Positions 24,690 to 35,499 of a stretch of DNA of 64,000 nt are shown piece by piece (within the stretch, counting starts at the first letter, position 1; every line of letters begins with the position of its first letter). The notes under the pieces are model-generated. The model saw only the letters and a list, made by a program, of their open reading frames with translations. It did not search any database and had not been told where the DNA came from. The position numbers and the translations under genes were made by a program. Location of the stretch: NCBI GenBank assembly GCA_015832175.1, contig WJXW01000003.1, positions 372,001-436,000 of the forward strand. The letters run 5' to 3'. This DNA comes from Paraphaeosphaeria minitans (lineage: Eukaryota > Ascomycota > Dothideomycetes > Pleosporales > Didymosphaeriaceae).

Positions 24690-25570
24690 CTACCTCTGTC
24701 GCCCACGCAAGAAGCGACGGACCGTCTTAAACTTGTCGATCAGTGTATCATCCTGAACATGTAGGTACCGCAGCGCCGCTCGATCCCCAACCTTCTCACC
24801 GCTCAGGTAAAAAAATGAAAAAAACATCCTGAACTCCTATCCACATCACAGTCCCAGCCCAGAATCTGGCAATGCAACACGACCTCCTCCGTCACATGTA
24901 CCGGGTCGACACCATGCGTTTCTAGCAACTCCTGCATGTAAAGCTTCGTGCCCCCAGACATGGGCGCCGCGTCCGTCGAAAACGTCCACCCGCGTCGTCT
25001 CCCCCTCGACCAAGTTGATCTGGCTCAGGTGGAGAATCGCGAAGGGGGGAAGGCAAACCCCGGAGACGGCACGCTGTCGTCTCTTTGTCGGTGACCCACT
25101 CGCTGAAGTCAAAAGTACTCGAGGCGCGGCCGTTGAATCTACATGAGCGGAGGAGAAGACGTGAGCGGGCCTCGCTCACTCAACCACCGAACACGAAGCG
25201 TCGCAGATTCTGCACCTCCCTCGCACCACCGAGGCCCAGCGCCACGCTGTCGTCGTTTCGAATCGGGGGACGTATGTACCGCACTGATATGGTTTCTACC
25301 CGCTGCTTGTTGGATGCAAATTCACGTTTAGATAGTAGCTACCTGGAGTCTCACGTGTGGTGTCTGCAGACTGCAGCAGACGTAACATCATCCTCTTCGG
25401 CCATGACCACATCGTCATCGCACCCCGCAAGATCGTCAGACTCCGCCAGAAGGCACAATCGCAGGTTCGTCGTGCCGGATGGGCAGATGATGTCGGACCC
25501 ACATGCTATGCCGCTTGTGCAATTGCGCAGAGGTGTTGCGGAGCTTGTACTAGTTGTCGAATAGGTAGGT
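24690..25570 (-). pseudogene. Damaged or poorly resolved minus-strand gene of unknown function
   Basis: No single long frame, but coding-like segments follow one another in order. These are RYIRPPIRNDDSVALGLGG (near 25270); then, after a plausible intron ending TAG near 25140, FNGRASSTFDFSEWVTDKE and PFAILHLSQINLVEGETTRVDVF; then GGTKLYMQELLETHGVDPVH, EEVVLHCQILGWDC; and lastly YLSGEKVGDRAALRYLHVQD plus FKTVRRFLRGRQR with its stop at 24690. Frame changes fall at a C6/G6 run (25044-25049) and at A7 runs (about 24809-24826). An earlier exon (NLRLCLLAESDDLAGCDDD, around 25440) may belong. I do not recognise the product. Indels at homopolymers could be decay or sequencing error, and unseen short introns are possible. 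Confidence 0.42.
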
Positions 25571-27018
25571 AAGGCAATAACGATAGGACCGCCTTCTTGC
25601 GACGAGCCTCCCCCCCCCCCTTTTTTCTTTTTTGTTACACCGCGCATTGCCCTGCTTATATGCACGTCCATCGTCTATCAAACGTTTAATACAACGGACA
25701 CTTGTCTGTGACTCAGAGCGTCTTTCTGCAAATGCGATTTATTTACCTACCTCTGCGGCGAGCCGAGCGGGTAGGTATGGCGCGGTTGGAATGGAGAGGT
25801 GATTACTTGTCACGCATGGTTGTGGGGTATTGTTGGATTCTACACAGCTCGGATCGGATCCGAGCACGATGTAGAAAGGTTTTGGGGTGGGTTGCGCTGT
25901 CGTGGGCTAAGTACCCCCTGAGTTTGTTAGTCAGCAGGTCTCCATCGGATCGTGCATCTTGAGTGTTATCGCCGGGAGTCGTGAAATTTCATGGTTGCAC
26001 TTGTTTGCATCGGCGCGGGAGTACGTAACTGGTCGATGTCGATGTTGCGTATACTTATTTATGTGTGTGTGGACGGGGTGTACGCCAATAAGTGTACGCC
26101 AATTGCTGTCGCTCGCTGCGGAGAACTGGCTGGCTTACTTCTTTGGTTCTCGAGGGTGAGGGCGAGGGCGAGGGCGGGGTGGTCGAGTCACAAAATTTTA
26201 GTAGGTAATGATCTGCCCTGACAGCGCAATTTAGGTAATGGCAGATGAAGGGCACGCAAGTGAAAGTGGGAAAGGGTCAATGAGTGCGATATAAATGGCA
26301 GGTATTATCGGGCCAGTAAGGTCATATGTGCTATGCACAGCATGATGCAAATGATGTGGCGGTGCTGCTTGACGACGAGTAGGCCACCCTAGGTGGCTTC
26401 GAGGTAGGTGCCCAACATGCACGTGCGAAAGAGATTTTATCTCGATTTGAGAAGGTAGGTATGCTAACGAGGCTTTTAGATCGGTGGTCAAGTTCATTGT
26501 GCCTTGGATGTGTGCGGCGTTCCACAGGGGCTGACGCCTTCTAGCACTTACCGTTTGGACGACTGAATGATGATAGTTAAACGGCCACCATGAGCTGGTT
26601 AGCCTGCTCTGACGTGCGCAATCTCTCCATCTTGTTTTATGGTAGATGTTTCAAGATATTGGGGACTTGAAATATAAAGCTCCATCACGTTTAAATTAGC
26701 CAAGTTTGCATCAATCGGCTACATCTTAAAGAAGGAGACAGGTTGGCTTCATGGGAAAATTTACTCGCATGCGCGAAAGGTGATCACTTATGCGGGGCCT
26801 AATCAGGACGAAAAGAAGCTGAAACGTGGGATGCGGCTGGTACATCGCCCGTGAGTGGACGATATGCTCAGAAATCGCGAGCCGGCAGCGTGCAATCGGA
26901 GAGAATCGAGTTTCTTGATATCCTTTCTTTGAAGCTGGAGGTTTACCTCCAAACGTTGCTATCAATATCTAGAATTGTAGGCCAATCTCTCATCTCTCCT
27001 CTCTGCCTGTCCGTCCGC
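25571..27018. other. Intergenic, low coding content
   Basis: Contains a C11 run (25610-25620) followed by T-rich sequence, and GGGCGA-type short repeats near 26155-26175. Frames are short and overlapping. The right end is the 3' flank of the next minus-strand gene. Confidence 0.4.
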
Positions 27019-29010
27019 CTATTTCCAAAGCTCCTTACAAACCGCCACCCACTCTGCAGCCGCCTTCCCCACCACCCTCTCCACATCCTCCCTCGCCTCC
27101 TTCAGCTGCCGTTCCTCGTCTTGTTCCGCAGTCAGCCTCCGCGTCCTCCCACCCTGCTCCTCCATCTCCAGATCCCTTCCATACCGCCTCATCGGTGCCC
27201 ACCCAATCGCCTCCAAAATCTCGTCTTCAGTATTCGCGGTGTGCGAAGACTGTTTCGCCTCGATATGCGGAAACATAGAGAAGCTTTTCTGCAAACAAGA
27301 GCGTTCGAGATAGCGGGTAAAAGCATCAAGAGCAGCGGATGATTACATGTTCATAGTAATACCCTTATCCTCTTTTTTCTCGTTTTTCTTCGCCTTCTCT
27401 TTCTTCTCCACTTTCGACACGCTCTCCGCGCAGCCGAATCCGCTTTCGTGATGCCCACACGTACGCCCACGCATATCCGTTTCAACGGCCCAATTCTCCG
27501 GTGCGTGGTACGACTCGCTGCGTGCCAGGCCCTGCGTCATCTTCTTGCTGGCTATAGCACCGCGTGCGTTCTGGTATGCCCATACGCCTGTCGTTTGTGT
27601 GAGGCCGCCGAAGGTGACGAGGAGGGCTACATCTATCGAGGCTGCGAAGGGAAGCAGCGCGGACGCGGCGAGGGCTTGGTTGCGTGACTGCTCGCTGGTG
27701 CGCATCAATGTGTTCACAAATTCTGTACGGATCTTTTCGGGAGCTACTGTAAGAGAGGGCGGATGGATGAGGGTCAGATGGTAGAGAGCATTTGGTTTGG
27801 GGATGCTGCCGGTCGAGGAAACTAATGGAGGCCGGTTCGTTGGAACCATTCCAGATGCAGTGGATGTCGATGTCGTGGATGATATCGAAGAGGTTTCGCC
27901 AGAGAGCTCGGCAGGCGGCAATGAAGCGTCTAGCTCGTGTATAACATCTGTGCCTTCTGTTATTGACGACATGGCCGGTGGAATTCCTTCATCCTCGTGG
28001 ATCTCCTGTGCCGTCGATGTGATGGCGCTTCCTGACACCCTATTCAAGAACTCCACGGTCGAGGACCTCGTTTTACTCACGCCCTTATTGATCAACGAAG
28101 TTCCTTTCGCTTTCATACCCTTCCATGTCACCCTCGACGCATTTGTCATCGTGGCTCTGAGCACATCCTCTTGCCACAGCCGTTGTGTTTTATGCCATTG
28201 CGACTCTCTTTCGCCGGGTGCTGGCTTTGAAAGAGGTGGAAGTGGCGGTGTGTAGATGAGGAAGCGAGAGGGTATGTCTTCTGGTTTGACACCCTTTAGC
28301 CATGGTTTCGGAAAGGGGATAAGGTAGGCGGTAACGCTCCCTGGCTCGTGCGTATTTTTTATTGGGGTTGTCGAAGGTAGTACGGTGATCGGAGAGCTGC
28401 TACTTGAAGTGCCTCGATCCAGAGTTGGTGGCTGTTCAACCTCCAACCCAACCTCGCGCGCTTTTGCAGATGAGAATGACGTGGTAGGCGTATGTTGAAT
28501 TCGTGATGGGACTGGTTTTCTCGGAATGCTGGAAGTAGAAGACTGTCGTAATTGGAGTGGATCGGGCCACAAACTCTCATCCACGGGACTTCCCAGCATA
28601 GTGGAAGGCGTCGGAGGACAATGACTTCCTATAAGCAGTCGAAGGTGTCATCAGGTTCGTAGTTTGCTTGATCCTTCCCCTAAACCATACTCAGGAACTT
28701 CAGGAAACTCTGCTTGCGCTTCAACAACAACCTGAGGGCTGTTTTCGTAGCTATATTCGATGGCTGCAATCTGCGGTGCGTCTCTTCGTGTTTCTTCATA
28801 TTCCGAGTATAGCGGCGGAGCCTCGTCCAGATTACCGTTCTCATAGGTATTGTCTAAATGATATCGGCGTTCCATAATACTGGGAGTCGCTTGAATTGAT
28901 GGCGCTCCGACAATGGACACCGCCGGCGTTGCGTGCGTTAATCGGCTTGAAGTAACTTCCGACGGATTCTCGACGAGAGGCGGTGCACTATCGTTATCTC
29001 GGTTCGCGGT
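27019..29010 (-). CDS. Conserved-looking ascomycete protein of unknown function, multi-exon
   Basis: Three coding segments appear to form one gene. The main exon (27343-28599 and just upstream) reads VTAYLIPFPKPWLKGVKPED, FLIYTPPLPPLSKP, QRLWQEDVLRA, MKAKGTSLINKGV and LYHLTLIHPPSLTVAPEKIR. A hydrophobic block follows (ALAASALLPFAASIDVALLV, then FGGLTQTTGVWAYQ), perhaps a membrane hairpin. Upstream, the frame 28651 to about 29010 (VTSSRLTHATPAVSIVGAPS, LDEAPPLYSEYE, EFPEVPEYG) can join through a 50-60 nt intron ending near 28633 with matching phase. Downstream, 27019-27294 (KQSSHTANTEDEILEAIGWAP, TAEQDEERQLKEAREDVERV) is a likely last exon joined near 27300-27350. The first exon and exact junctions are unresolved. 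I cannot assign a function. Confidence 0.55.
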
Positions 29011-29846
29011 TGGACGACGTAGTCAAGTTCGGAGACGATGCTTCAAGGTCGTAGGTACCTGCAATTTGACACCCTTCCCATCCTTATATCTCCGGTCACC
29101 CTCGCAAACCCCTGGCCTAATAACGCCAGACGTACCATTTGGCCCCACGCCCGACAACGTGGGGGAAAGTTCACCCACCGCGGGATCTGCGCCGGGGCGG
29201 AGCAACGCACGATTCGCAACAACAGCCGTATGAAGAGCTAGCGCGGAGCATGGCCCCCTGACTCGGCCGTTCCTGAGCGTTAGGCGCTTATTGGGCCCGC
29301 CGTATGGTGTCGTTCGGGATGCAATGGAGCTGGGTGCGGAAATAGCTTTGCAATGGCGCGGTAAGAGGCATTACCGTTGCAAAGGGCTGGAAATGACCTC
29401 GGCGCAATCGCTGTACTGCTATGTCAAGCGAAAAGCGGTGACGCAGCGTGAAGATGCCGACAGGAGCGGCGGTTTAGGGAAGAATCTTGCGATTCGCTGG
29501 ACCTGTTGAGCTTTATTAAGTCTAGTAATTGAATGCCAACTCCCTACCATCAATTCGACTGCCGAATTAGCAATGCTGCCAAACATACTATTGCTCTATA
29601 GATTATGTTCATCTGGCCGGCCCGACCGCGACATCAATCAGATCCTTGTGTCAGCCACCATGATATCTACACCACTTTCGCCCACATCCTACACCTTTGC
29701 CCAACCTGCAGACCAAGCCAACCGCATTCCTTTGCCGCAACCCCTCGGCTCGTCGTGCTCATTTGCAGTCTGGTCACGAGGCAGAGCAGGGAGACGGCGG
29801 TCAGCAGTGTGGACGTGATATTATTTATCGTGGAAGGTAGTTTCAT
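29011..29846. other. Intergenic, possible upstream exon remnants
   Basis: 29023-29238 has a minus-strand frame with some coding look (GADPAVGELSPTLSGVGPNG, RPGVCEGDRRYKDGKG) that could be an upstream exon of the preceding gene, but I could not find a phase-consistent splice. The rest to 29846 shows nothing. Confidence 0.3.
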
Positions 29847-31928
29847 TTACCAGTCGTCCTTCTCATCTTCATCGTCTGTGGAAAATCAGCATATTAGCAT
29901 CTGCTTCGGGACTCATGCACTTACCACTGTGACTAACTTTGGCCTTCCTCGCTGCGAGCGCACTGGCCAATGCGCCAGCCAAACCACCAGCTTCAGGACC
30001 CGGCGTTGCAGGCCCACTGCCACCCGATGGACCTGCGGACGGCTCCGCCCCGGGAACTGTAACAGCGCTTCGGTCTCGTTTTTCTTGATCCGAGACCTTC
30101 TTCAATCTTGCACCACCACGAATATCGGCCAACAAACCACCTCGGTCGGCTGGAACCTTCGGTAAACTAGCACCAGCTGGCATAGGTGGTGGAGGTGGCG
30201 GACCAGAGCCGGATGGCATAGGGGGCGGCGGTGGCGGACCAGAGCCAGGAGGGAGAGGTGGTGGCGGAGGTGCGGCGCCTGAAGGTGGTGGCGGGGCTTT
30301 CCCAGGCATTGGAGGTGGTGGAGGTATGTTGTTCGTAGGCGGGAGTGGCGGAGGCGGCGGTGCGTTATTCGCTGGTGGGAGCGGTGGTGGCGGTGGCGCG
30401 TTGTTCATCGGAGGGAGAGGAGGTGGTAGTGGGGGTGCGCTCGATGATGGCAAAGGCGGGGGTGGTGGAGCTGCGTTCGTGGGTGCTGCGGGGACAGGAC
30501 GAGACGCCGAAGGCGGTAGCGGTGGTGGAGCATTGTGCACTGGGCGCGGCGCAGGAGGTACTGGTGCTGCTGCTGTCTTCGGTGGTAGAGGAGGGGGTGG
30601 GGGGCCGGAAGCAGCGGCAGGGGTATCGCGTGCTGGAGGGGGTGGAGGAACTGGTCCTCGACTTGGAGGCGGCGGTGGCCCCGAAGGTACGCGGTTGCTT
30701 GTGAACGGCGGAGGCACGCCAAATCTCGGCGCTGATGGTCTGTCGCCATCTTCCACGGGTGTCTTCGGTGGTCGTGGAGGTGGAGGTGGGCCTGGGTTGG
30801 CGACATTGGACGAAGCTCGAGCTCTCGCTGGCGGTGGCGGGGGCTCGTTGGCAAGCTTGCCAGCATCGGCGAACGGAGGCGGCGCACGGAACTTGGGCTG
30901 CGGTGGCCCGGGCGGAGGTGGAGGAGTCTCTTGTCGAGGAGGTGAGGGCGGCGCCGGACTTCCTGAGGAAGCACGATTGATACTGGAAGCGTCTGTTCGC
31001 GTTCTACGTGCTGGTGGCGGTGCGGGCGCAGGCCCGCGTTTCGAGGACGTGCCGGTATGCTGTGGACTCAGTGACACTTTGGAGGGTGGCGCACTCGGGG
31101 GAGGCGGTGGAGGAGCCCTGCTCCTCTTTTCCTTTTCTTCCGCTTGCACCTTTTCACTCGCCTTGCGCTGCTCAATGTACAGCTTGATGAAATCGGCGTT
31201 CTCCTCGATCTGGTCCTCAGTGATGCCCATGGTCAGCAGCTCCTTCAGCAGCGGTTGCCACGACGGATCGCTCGTATCGATTGCCGAGCTTCTCGCGCTG
31301 CTTATGTTGGACTGGCTCGTGTTCGTGGGCGAAGTGACGCTTGGTGGAATGATTGACTGCGGTTGTTGCGCCGGTGTTGAGTGTCGAAGTCCGAATATGC
31401 CGCCCAGCAAGCTGTGACTTTTGTGGCCATTGGTCGGCGCCCCGCCTCCAGTGCCTATGGCTGCTCCAAAGGGCTTGTTCTTGGTGTTCTTGTGGACATT
31501 CTTCTCGCGGTCGTCCATCTTCTTCTTGAACGTCTTGGCCTCCTTTTCGTCGGCGAACGAGAGACCCGCAAGGCAGTCCTCGAGCTCAAAGGTGTGGAAA
31601 AACACGCGGTCTTGGTTGTAGGTGAAGGTGTCGTAGATCTCCTGGTCCCAGATGACGCCCCGGCCGGTCGGCTACTTCACGTCAGCGTGTCTCCCTGCCG
31701 TGGCCTGCAAGCACGTACCGAAATGTCCACCAGCTTGATCCAGAGCGTGTTGCCCACCAGGTCGTTGGCCAGCACGGCGGCGCCCTGCAGCCCCGAGTAG
31801 GTCCATGTGTGCTTGTCCGGGTAGGCGACGTACAGCTTCGCGACGGCGACGGCGAAGATCTTGTTGTTCTGCTTGGGCACGGTGCGCTTCACCATCTGCT
31901 TGTCCTCGTCGGACAGGATCGAGGGCAT
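29847..31928 (-). CDS. LAS17: Las17/WASP actin nucleation-promoting factor
   Basis: Activator of the Arp2/3 complex at cortical actin patches, needed for endocytosis and polarised growth. Three exons on the minus strand, 31928-31719, 31671-29925 and 29875-29847, join in frame to 661 residues. The WH1/EVH1 domain (about 1-115) runs across the first splice: MPSILSDEDKQMVKRTVP, NKIFAVAVAKLYVAYPDKHT, WTYSGLQGAAVLA, then GRGVIWDQEIYDTF and FFHTFELEDCLAGLSFA. A basic KNTKNKPFGAA stretch follows, then a long Pro-rich region. A WH2 motif (GLLADIRGGARLKKV) lies at about 579-597. A 29-nt last exon supplies the acidic tail DDEDEKDDW with its terminal Trp, the Arp2/3-binding A motif. No CRIB/GTPase-binding motif is visible, as in yeast Las17. 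The long Gly-rich frame on the opposite strand is a shadow. Confidence 0.95.
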
Positions 31929-32780
31929 TTTGTCGCGATCTGGGCGGCCCGTCAGCACGTCAGTAGGGCAGCGCGGCGGGGGGGTCAAGCTCACCAGCCG
32001 GCACATACAAGCCGCGCAGTGCTGCACTCGGGGCAGCGGCGGCGGAGTAGGGGTTCTTGTATACCAGGCGGCGGCGGCGCGAGGAGGAAGAATAGCGGGA
32101 GCTGCGGGTGCTGCGGGTCGTGGAGCTGCTACAGTCGTGCAGTGAATGGAGTGAATAGACGTCAACGCTGCTGCGGCTCATAGCGAACCGAGTAGCGGGA
32201 AACGGCTAGCAGGTAGTGTGTCACCGCCAAGAAGTCACCTTCGAGAATCATCTTAGATATATACCATCCTCCCCCGACACGACACACCGCCACGTACCGC
32301 CTCGCTAGCGGGAACCATCGTGACCTGCGGGTGACGGGATGGGCTTGTCGTCCCCGATGACGCTTAGTTGCTGCTGGCCTCACTGTACCTACACGACACA
32401 CGCCGACCCTTCCACGTCCTTCCCTGCAGATTCGGCCATGGTGTGGAGACGGCCCCTCTCATAAACCCTTGGAAGAAGCCGGGCGCCAACAATCGAGTGT
32501 GGCATTTTGAGCCTTTTCACCGCTGTTGCGAACCTCGGATTTTTCATCGCCAATCACGTCGCATCGAGACTAAACCATCCATCTCGGAGGACGTGCATCG
32601 GTCCCACAATGCACTCTGCAGGGGCCGAACAAGTACGTCTTGATAGGCTGCCTGGACACATACCGAAAGCTCCTTGACATAGCTCATTTGTGCATTGCAC
32701 AACTAAGTTCTGACTTTGCGACGAGCACTAACCCGAGCACTGACCCTTCGACTCACGCTTCGACTCATTCTTCGACTCGC
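31929..32780. promoter_or_regulatory. LAS17 5' region and start of gene-poor stretch
   Basis: GC-rich, repetitive leader (CGG/GCA-rich around 32035-32110) upstream of LAS17, then unremarkable DNA. A CGAGCACTGACC-like short duplication lies near 32720-32750. Confidence 0.4.
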
Positions 32781-33179
32781 CATGAACACTATCCCTTCGA
32801 CTTTCCAACCACGCGGCATGCGAGAAACCAGTACACCATTCCAGCCACCTCATCAAATCGACTCCTACCTAGAAGAGCTGCCCAAGCACTCTATCATCAG
32901 CTCGTACGCCATCCGCTTGGCGAAAATGGCAGTCTGACTCGAGATTTCTCGAAGAAAAGTTCAGCGGTCGCCTGAGCGAGCTCATGAATCGATACCGTCC
33001 TGGAGTCAAAGAGGTCCTGTATGGTCCGGATGGCGGGGTTCAGCGAACCCAAATTGTCGATGAGGACGTAGGCATATCCCAACTCAATCTCAAGCGGCAA
33101 TCTGAAGAAATCGACCGTGTCGCTCAGGCTCGCGGGTTCCGATTATGGCGGAGGAGCCCCGTTCGCTTCGAATTCTAAT
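32781..33179 (+). pseudogene. Frameshifted ORF of unknown function
   Basis: A start MNTIPSTFQPRGMRETSTPF leads to SIISSYAIRLAKMAV and then an in-frame TGA near 32937. One base out of register, the next frame continues smoothly: DSRFLEEKFSGRLSELMNRY, RPGVKEVLYGPDGGVQRTQI, VDEDVGISQLNLKRQSEEID, ending RRSPVRFEF at 33179. Joined, it would be about 130 residues. The residue composition on both sides is protein-like, which argues for a single indel. I do not recognise the family. A very short intron is unlikely because no GT-AG pair fits. Confidence 0.42.
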
Positions 33180-33523
33180 GGAGTATGCTAAGCAGGTATC
33201 ATTTGCAAGGCGGCTTCGCGTTGTCGCTTGGGCTTGTGGATGACTGCCATATCAACTGGGTCTGACACATCTTAGGAAAGGTATCCTGCGTTCTGAAATT
33301 GATGATGATGTTATGTTCAGTTGCCAGCGAAGTGTTGCAGGTCTGAATCAGAGAGTGCTACATTTTCATACTAAAGGTATGAAGATGTAGGAACGGCACT
33401 TCAACATCGATTCGCTACCAAACTTCGTTACCAGGCTCCATAATGCCATTCAAAAAGTTGGACAGCGAGTCTTGGGGCCTGCCAAAAATTTCAAAGAAAG
33501 CATGGAACCATCCGTTTTTGGAG

Positions 33524-34182
33524 CTAAGAAGGTTTCTCTAGCACCATTACCCACGTATAGACTGGTTGTCTCTCTTTTTGCAACGCCGCTCGTCTTGCGG
33601 ATATCACGCGCCATGAAGATTCCCAAATCCCGGCAATGTACTCGTCATCTCGACCCTCTTTCCATGCCGTCAGCATGATGTCGTCCTGTTTCTCCGTCCA
33701 GACGACCATCTTCCGTCGCCATATGTTAAGATCGTCTTTCTACGCTTCTACCTCCACTTGGTCCACCGGCCTTGCACAGCCTCACCCGAGAAATCCATCT
33801 GAACACCGATCTGCTTGGTCGAGCGGCCTTGGCGCCGGCCTTCGATCGTTTGCTCATCCATCTTTGCAGTCCAGTCTACAGCGGCGGAAGCTTGTGAACT
33901 CTCGCGATACCTGTAGTGCTTTCGAATTGTTCATTCAGTGCGGCTAAGGGTGGTTGCGGTGTCGGCTGAGGACTTTTCCTCGACGTTGAGGAGTTTGTCA
34001 GGTTGATCATCCTCGGCTCGTGTCCAGCCGCGTTTGGCGTTGAATTGGAGTCGATGTTGCTCCATACTGATTGGTTTCGCTGGGGTATAAACAGAGCCGA
34101 AGCTGCAGTATATAATGGTGCTGTGATCTTGGAGCGATGGCTCATTCTTCAGCAATCTAAGACAGGACTGCAACCAATTCAC
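33524..34182 (-). pseudogene. Decayed Myb/SANT-repeat protein
   Basis: Three Trp-containing helix-turn-helix units in order on the minus strand. Unit 1 is GWTRAEDDQPDKLLNVEEKS then DTATTLSRTE. In the same frame, after a TGA (33931-33933), come TIRKHYRYRE and unit 2, VDWTAKMDEQTIEGRRQGRS, TKQIGVQMDFSGEAVQGRW. That frame ends at a TAG (33748-33750). Unit 3 lies in another frame at 33709-33570: DDLNIWRRKMVVWTEKQDD, AWKEGRDDEYIAGIWESSW, VISARRAALQKE. Myb/SANT repeats usually bind DNA, so the ancestor was probably a transcription factor of a type expanded in ascomycetes. Two nonsense codons plus a frame change make it a pseudogene unless introns are being missed; I found no fitting GT-AG pair. Confidence 0.62.
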
Positions 34183-35499
34183 GAGACATATGGAGACAAA
34201 ATATAGAGGCTCAAGCGATTGGTCAGCACTGCACCGTATAGTATGTGGGTAGCTGCATGAGTCCGACTGAAACTCAAGAAGCTGTACCTACTGTAGGTAG
34301 TCCTCGATCGGCTGAGAGTAGCGGTACGAGTTATGATACAACTCTTGCCCTTAGATCATGTCCAAAAATCACATGGCAGTACCTGCACGTCTCGATCACA
34401 TGCACATGTGTATTCAGCCGAGGTGAACATACAATCTCGTTGTGTGTACTGTTACAGAACCAAGTGCTTTCATTATAAAGGCTGGCTACATACCACGTGC
34501 AGTTGGGCGGGCTGAGAAACTGGTGAAGTTGCAGGTTGCAGGCGTACGGTAAACAACCTCAAATTTCAGCCACGTGTCACCCCTCACTCCGACAACACGT
34601 CGCCAACCTCCCCATAGACTGTTCTCAATACGACCCGGTCTCTGGAGAATGCCATATAATATTGTTTCGAGAGCAGAAATGGTACATGGCGAATCCGCTA
34701 GCAAATTGATGCAAGCTCAAAGGTATGGCAACCAAGCTCACACTCCCTCCAGTATGGACATCGTGTTGCGTACAGGCGCAGGTGCAAAAGAAAACACTAT
34801 CACCTGTACGCGTTAGATAATATAAATACCATGGATCTTGTTCCACACATCGCGATACTATCCTATCGGGGCTCATATCTTTCTAGCAAACCTCCTCCAG
34901 CCCTCGAAATGATAGCATCGGAACGGCTCTACAAAGGGATACACTCTTCGCGAACGACTAGAGTATTACAAAAAGCCTCCATGGTATGACGGCAGATGTT
35001 GAAGATGCTATAAGGTTTTCACGTTCTATATCGAACGACTGTTGGCGGCCGAACGTGGATGCAGTGGAACACCAGGCCGTTTTTACAGGAAATTATCCCG
35101 CTTCCTCGTCTAACGCGCCTACTATCTCTCCTAACACATCCAACGTCGACATGGAGCATATCGAGCGACTCAATAACTTATTCTATAGCCGAAGAATACG
35201 TCACAGTCTTATACCGAGGTTGCTCAGATCACACGTTTTTGCTTAGCCACAGGAGCAGCAAAGGTGCCTCGAAAATACATCGTCTTACGCCATATGTAGT
35301 GCTCAAGTAATGCTTGAGCGCTTGGTGCTGTTGGTTTCTCAGATTATCAATTCCTTGTGTTACTAGACAACGACCAGCCACCCAGCCTGTTTGTCTTCCA
35401 AACGAAAATTACAATCTATTGAGCTCCAGCGTCTTGTTTTAGATCCTTCCATAACTTGGAGCGAGCTGAAGGCGGCACACATCAGATATTTGCGGATGA
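34183..35499. other. Gene-poor DNA with weak coding traces
   Basis: Plus-strand pieces around 34950-35100 (FTFYIERLLAAERG, SGTPGRFYRKLSRFLV) are interrupted by several stops and frame changes. They may be another relic, or the 5' part of the kinase relic, but I cannot identify them. Confidence 0.3.

Noticed and set aside
30326..31417. 363-residue Gly-rich plus-strand ORF
   Set aside because: It is the antisense of the Pro-rich region of LAS17; poly-Pro codons read as Gly/Ala on the other strand.
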